Shown here piece by piece: positions 6,845 through 7,145 of a stretch of 7,145 bases of DNA (position 1 is its first letter; each line of letters starts with the position of its first letter). The notes under the pieces are model-generated. The model was not told where the DNA came from and searched no databases. It saw nothing but the letters and a program-made list of their open reading frames with translations. Origin of the DNA: JBFWNZ01 sp050250795 (lineage in GTDB: Bacteria; Pseudomonadota; Alphaproteobacteria; UBA8366); NCBI GenBank assembly GCA_050250795.1, contig JBFWNZ010000194.1, positions 1 through 7,145 on the forward strand. Direction: 5' to 3'. Made by a program: the position numbers and the translations under genes.

Positions 6845-7145
6845 TTAGGAGAGGCGCGGAGCCGGCGCCGGTTCGACAAGTCCCTTCTCCACGCAGGCCC
6901 GCGCGGCATCGTGCAGCAATGCCGGGGAAAGGCCGGCGCGCGCGGAAATTGAGAGAAGGTCGTTCATCCCGTCGGAATAATTCAGCAGCCACAGGACGGC
7001 ACGGTGGAAATCTCCGAGGCTCGTCAGTCCGGATAGGCCCGTCGAGGGGTACAGGCCGTATTTGGACAGGTGCGGCTCGCCGAACGGCTGCAGGTTTCGA
7101 TACGCGATCTTCGTGTCCAGCGCACGGCAAACCTGTTCGACCGCG
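6845..7145 (-). CDS. C-terminal part of a DUF2172/DUF4910 aminopeptidase-like protein with terminal winged helix (5' end outside window)
   Basis: A minus-strand frame is open from the right edge (first full codon at 7144) to a TAA at 6845-6847, giving 99 visible residues. The first half, YRNLQPFGEPHLSKYGLYPS (15-34), resembles the segment N-L-x-P-x-G-x-P-x-L-x-K-x-G-L-Y-P at the end of the zinc-peptidase-like domain of DUF4910 proteins. The second half, FHRAVLWLLNYSDGMNDLL (46-64) continuing through ISARAGLSPALL to ACVEKGLVEPA (84-94), looks like the winged helix that closes these proteins (HTH_47 in Pfam, from memory). Members are recurrent in polysaccharide and nonulosonate loci, but their reaction is not established to my knowledge. 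The metal-binding residues would be outside the window. The 30-base gap to pseB suggests the same transcript. The assignment rests on remembered motif similarity only. A 96-residue ORF in another frame here (6840-7130) is a shadow. Confidence 0.65.
   Translation of the reverse strand, partial: AVEQVCRALDTKIAYRNLQPFGEPHLSKYGLYPSTGLSGLTSLGDFHRAVLWLLNYSDGMNDLLSISARAGLSPALLHDAARACVEKGLVEPAPAPRLS

Noticed and set aside
5912..6952. Long plus-strand ORF of 346 codons opposite pseB (others: 76-1113, 1526-2545, 3585-4847, 4768-5928)
   Set aside because: They lie antisense to well-supported genes, their proteins show no family motifs, and long open antisense frames are expected in GC-rich coding DNA.
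6840..7130. Minus-strand ORF of 96 codons at the right edge
   Set aside because: The overlapping frame ending at 6845 gives a recognisable DUF4910/winged-helix C-terminus; this one is arginine/proline-rich without motifs.
1..7145. Mobile elements, CRISPR array, tRNA/rRNA, terminators or long repeats
   Set aside because: No transposase motifs, regularly spaced repeats, tRNA-like folds or GC-hairpin plus T-run were noticed by eye; almost all of the window is covered by overlapping genes.

Overview
The window is GC-rich, tightly packed bacterial DNA. All eight supported genes lie on the minus strand, so transcription runs from the right end (7145) toward position 1. Codon third positions are strongly G/C biased. 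Base composition, codon use and protein style suggest an alphaproteobacterium; this is an inference, since no rRNA or other phylogenetic marker is present.

Layout in transcription order: (1) 3' end of a gene running in from the right edge, whose 99 visible residues look like the C-terminus of a DUF2172/DUF4910 aminopeptidase-like protein with a terminal winged helix; (2) pseB, inverting UDP-GlcNAc 4,6-dehydratase; (3) pseG, UDP-sugar hydrolase; (4) pseC, PLP-dependent 4-aminotransferase; (5) a NeuB-superfamily nonulosonate synthase with a C-terminal SAF domain; (6) an ATP-grasp ligase-like enzyme; (7) a GNAT acetyltransferase; (8) a two-domain protein with an SpsF-type cytidylyltransferase fused to a class III aminotransferase, cut off by the left edge.

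The genes form one apparent operon. The largest gap is 30 bases, and four consecutive junctions (pseC/synthase, synthase/ATP-grasp, ATP-grasp/GNAT, GNAT/fusion) are 4-base ATGA overlaps. No terminator or internal promoter is evident, and no stretch over 300 bases lacks a gene.

Together the genes describe a pseudaminic-acid-type nonulosonic (sialic-acid-like) sugar pathway. PseB and PseC would make a UDP-4-amino sugar, the GNAT would acylate it, PseG would release UDP, and the synthase would condense the free hexose with phosphoenolpyruvate. Such sugars commonly decorate flagellin, LPS or capsule. The locus departs from the textbook set: the synthase reads more like NeuB/LegI than PseI, no ordinary PseF/NeuA is seen, an SpsF-aminotransferase fusion sits in the final position, and an ATP-grasp enzyme is inserted between synthase and acetyltransferase. 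This points to a variant or further-modified nonulosonate, which the sequence alone cannot prove.
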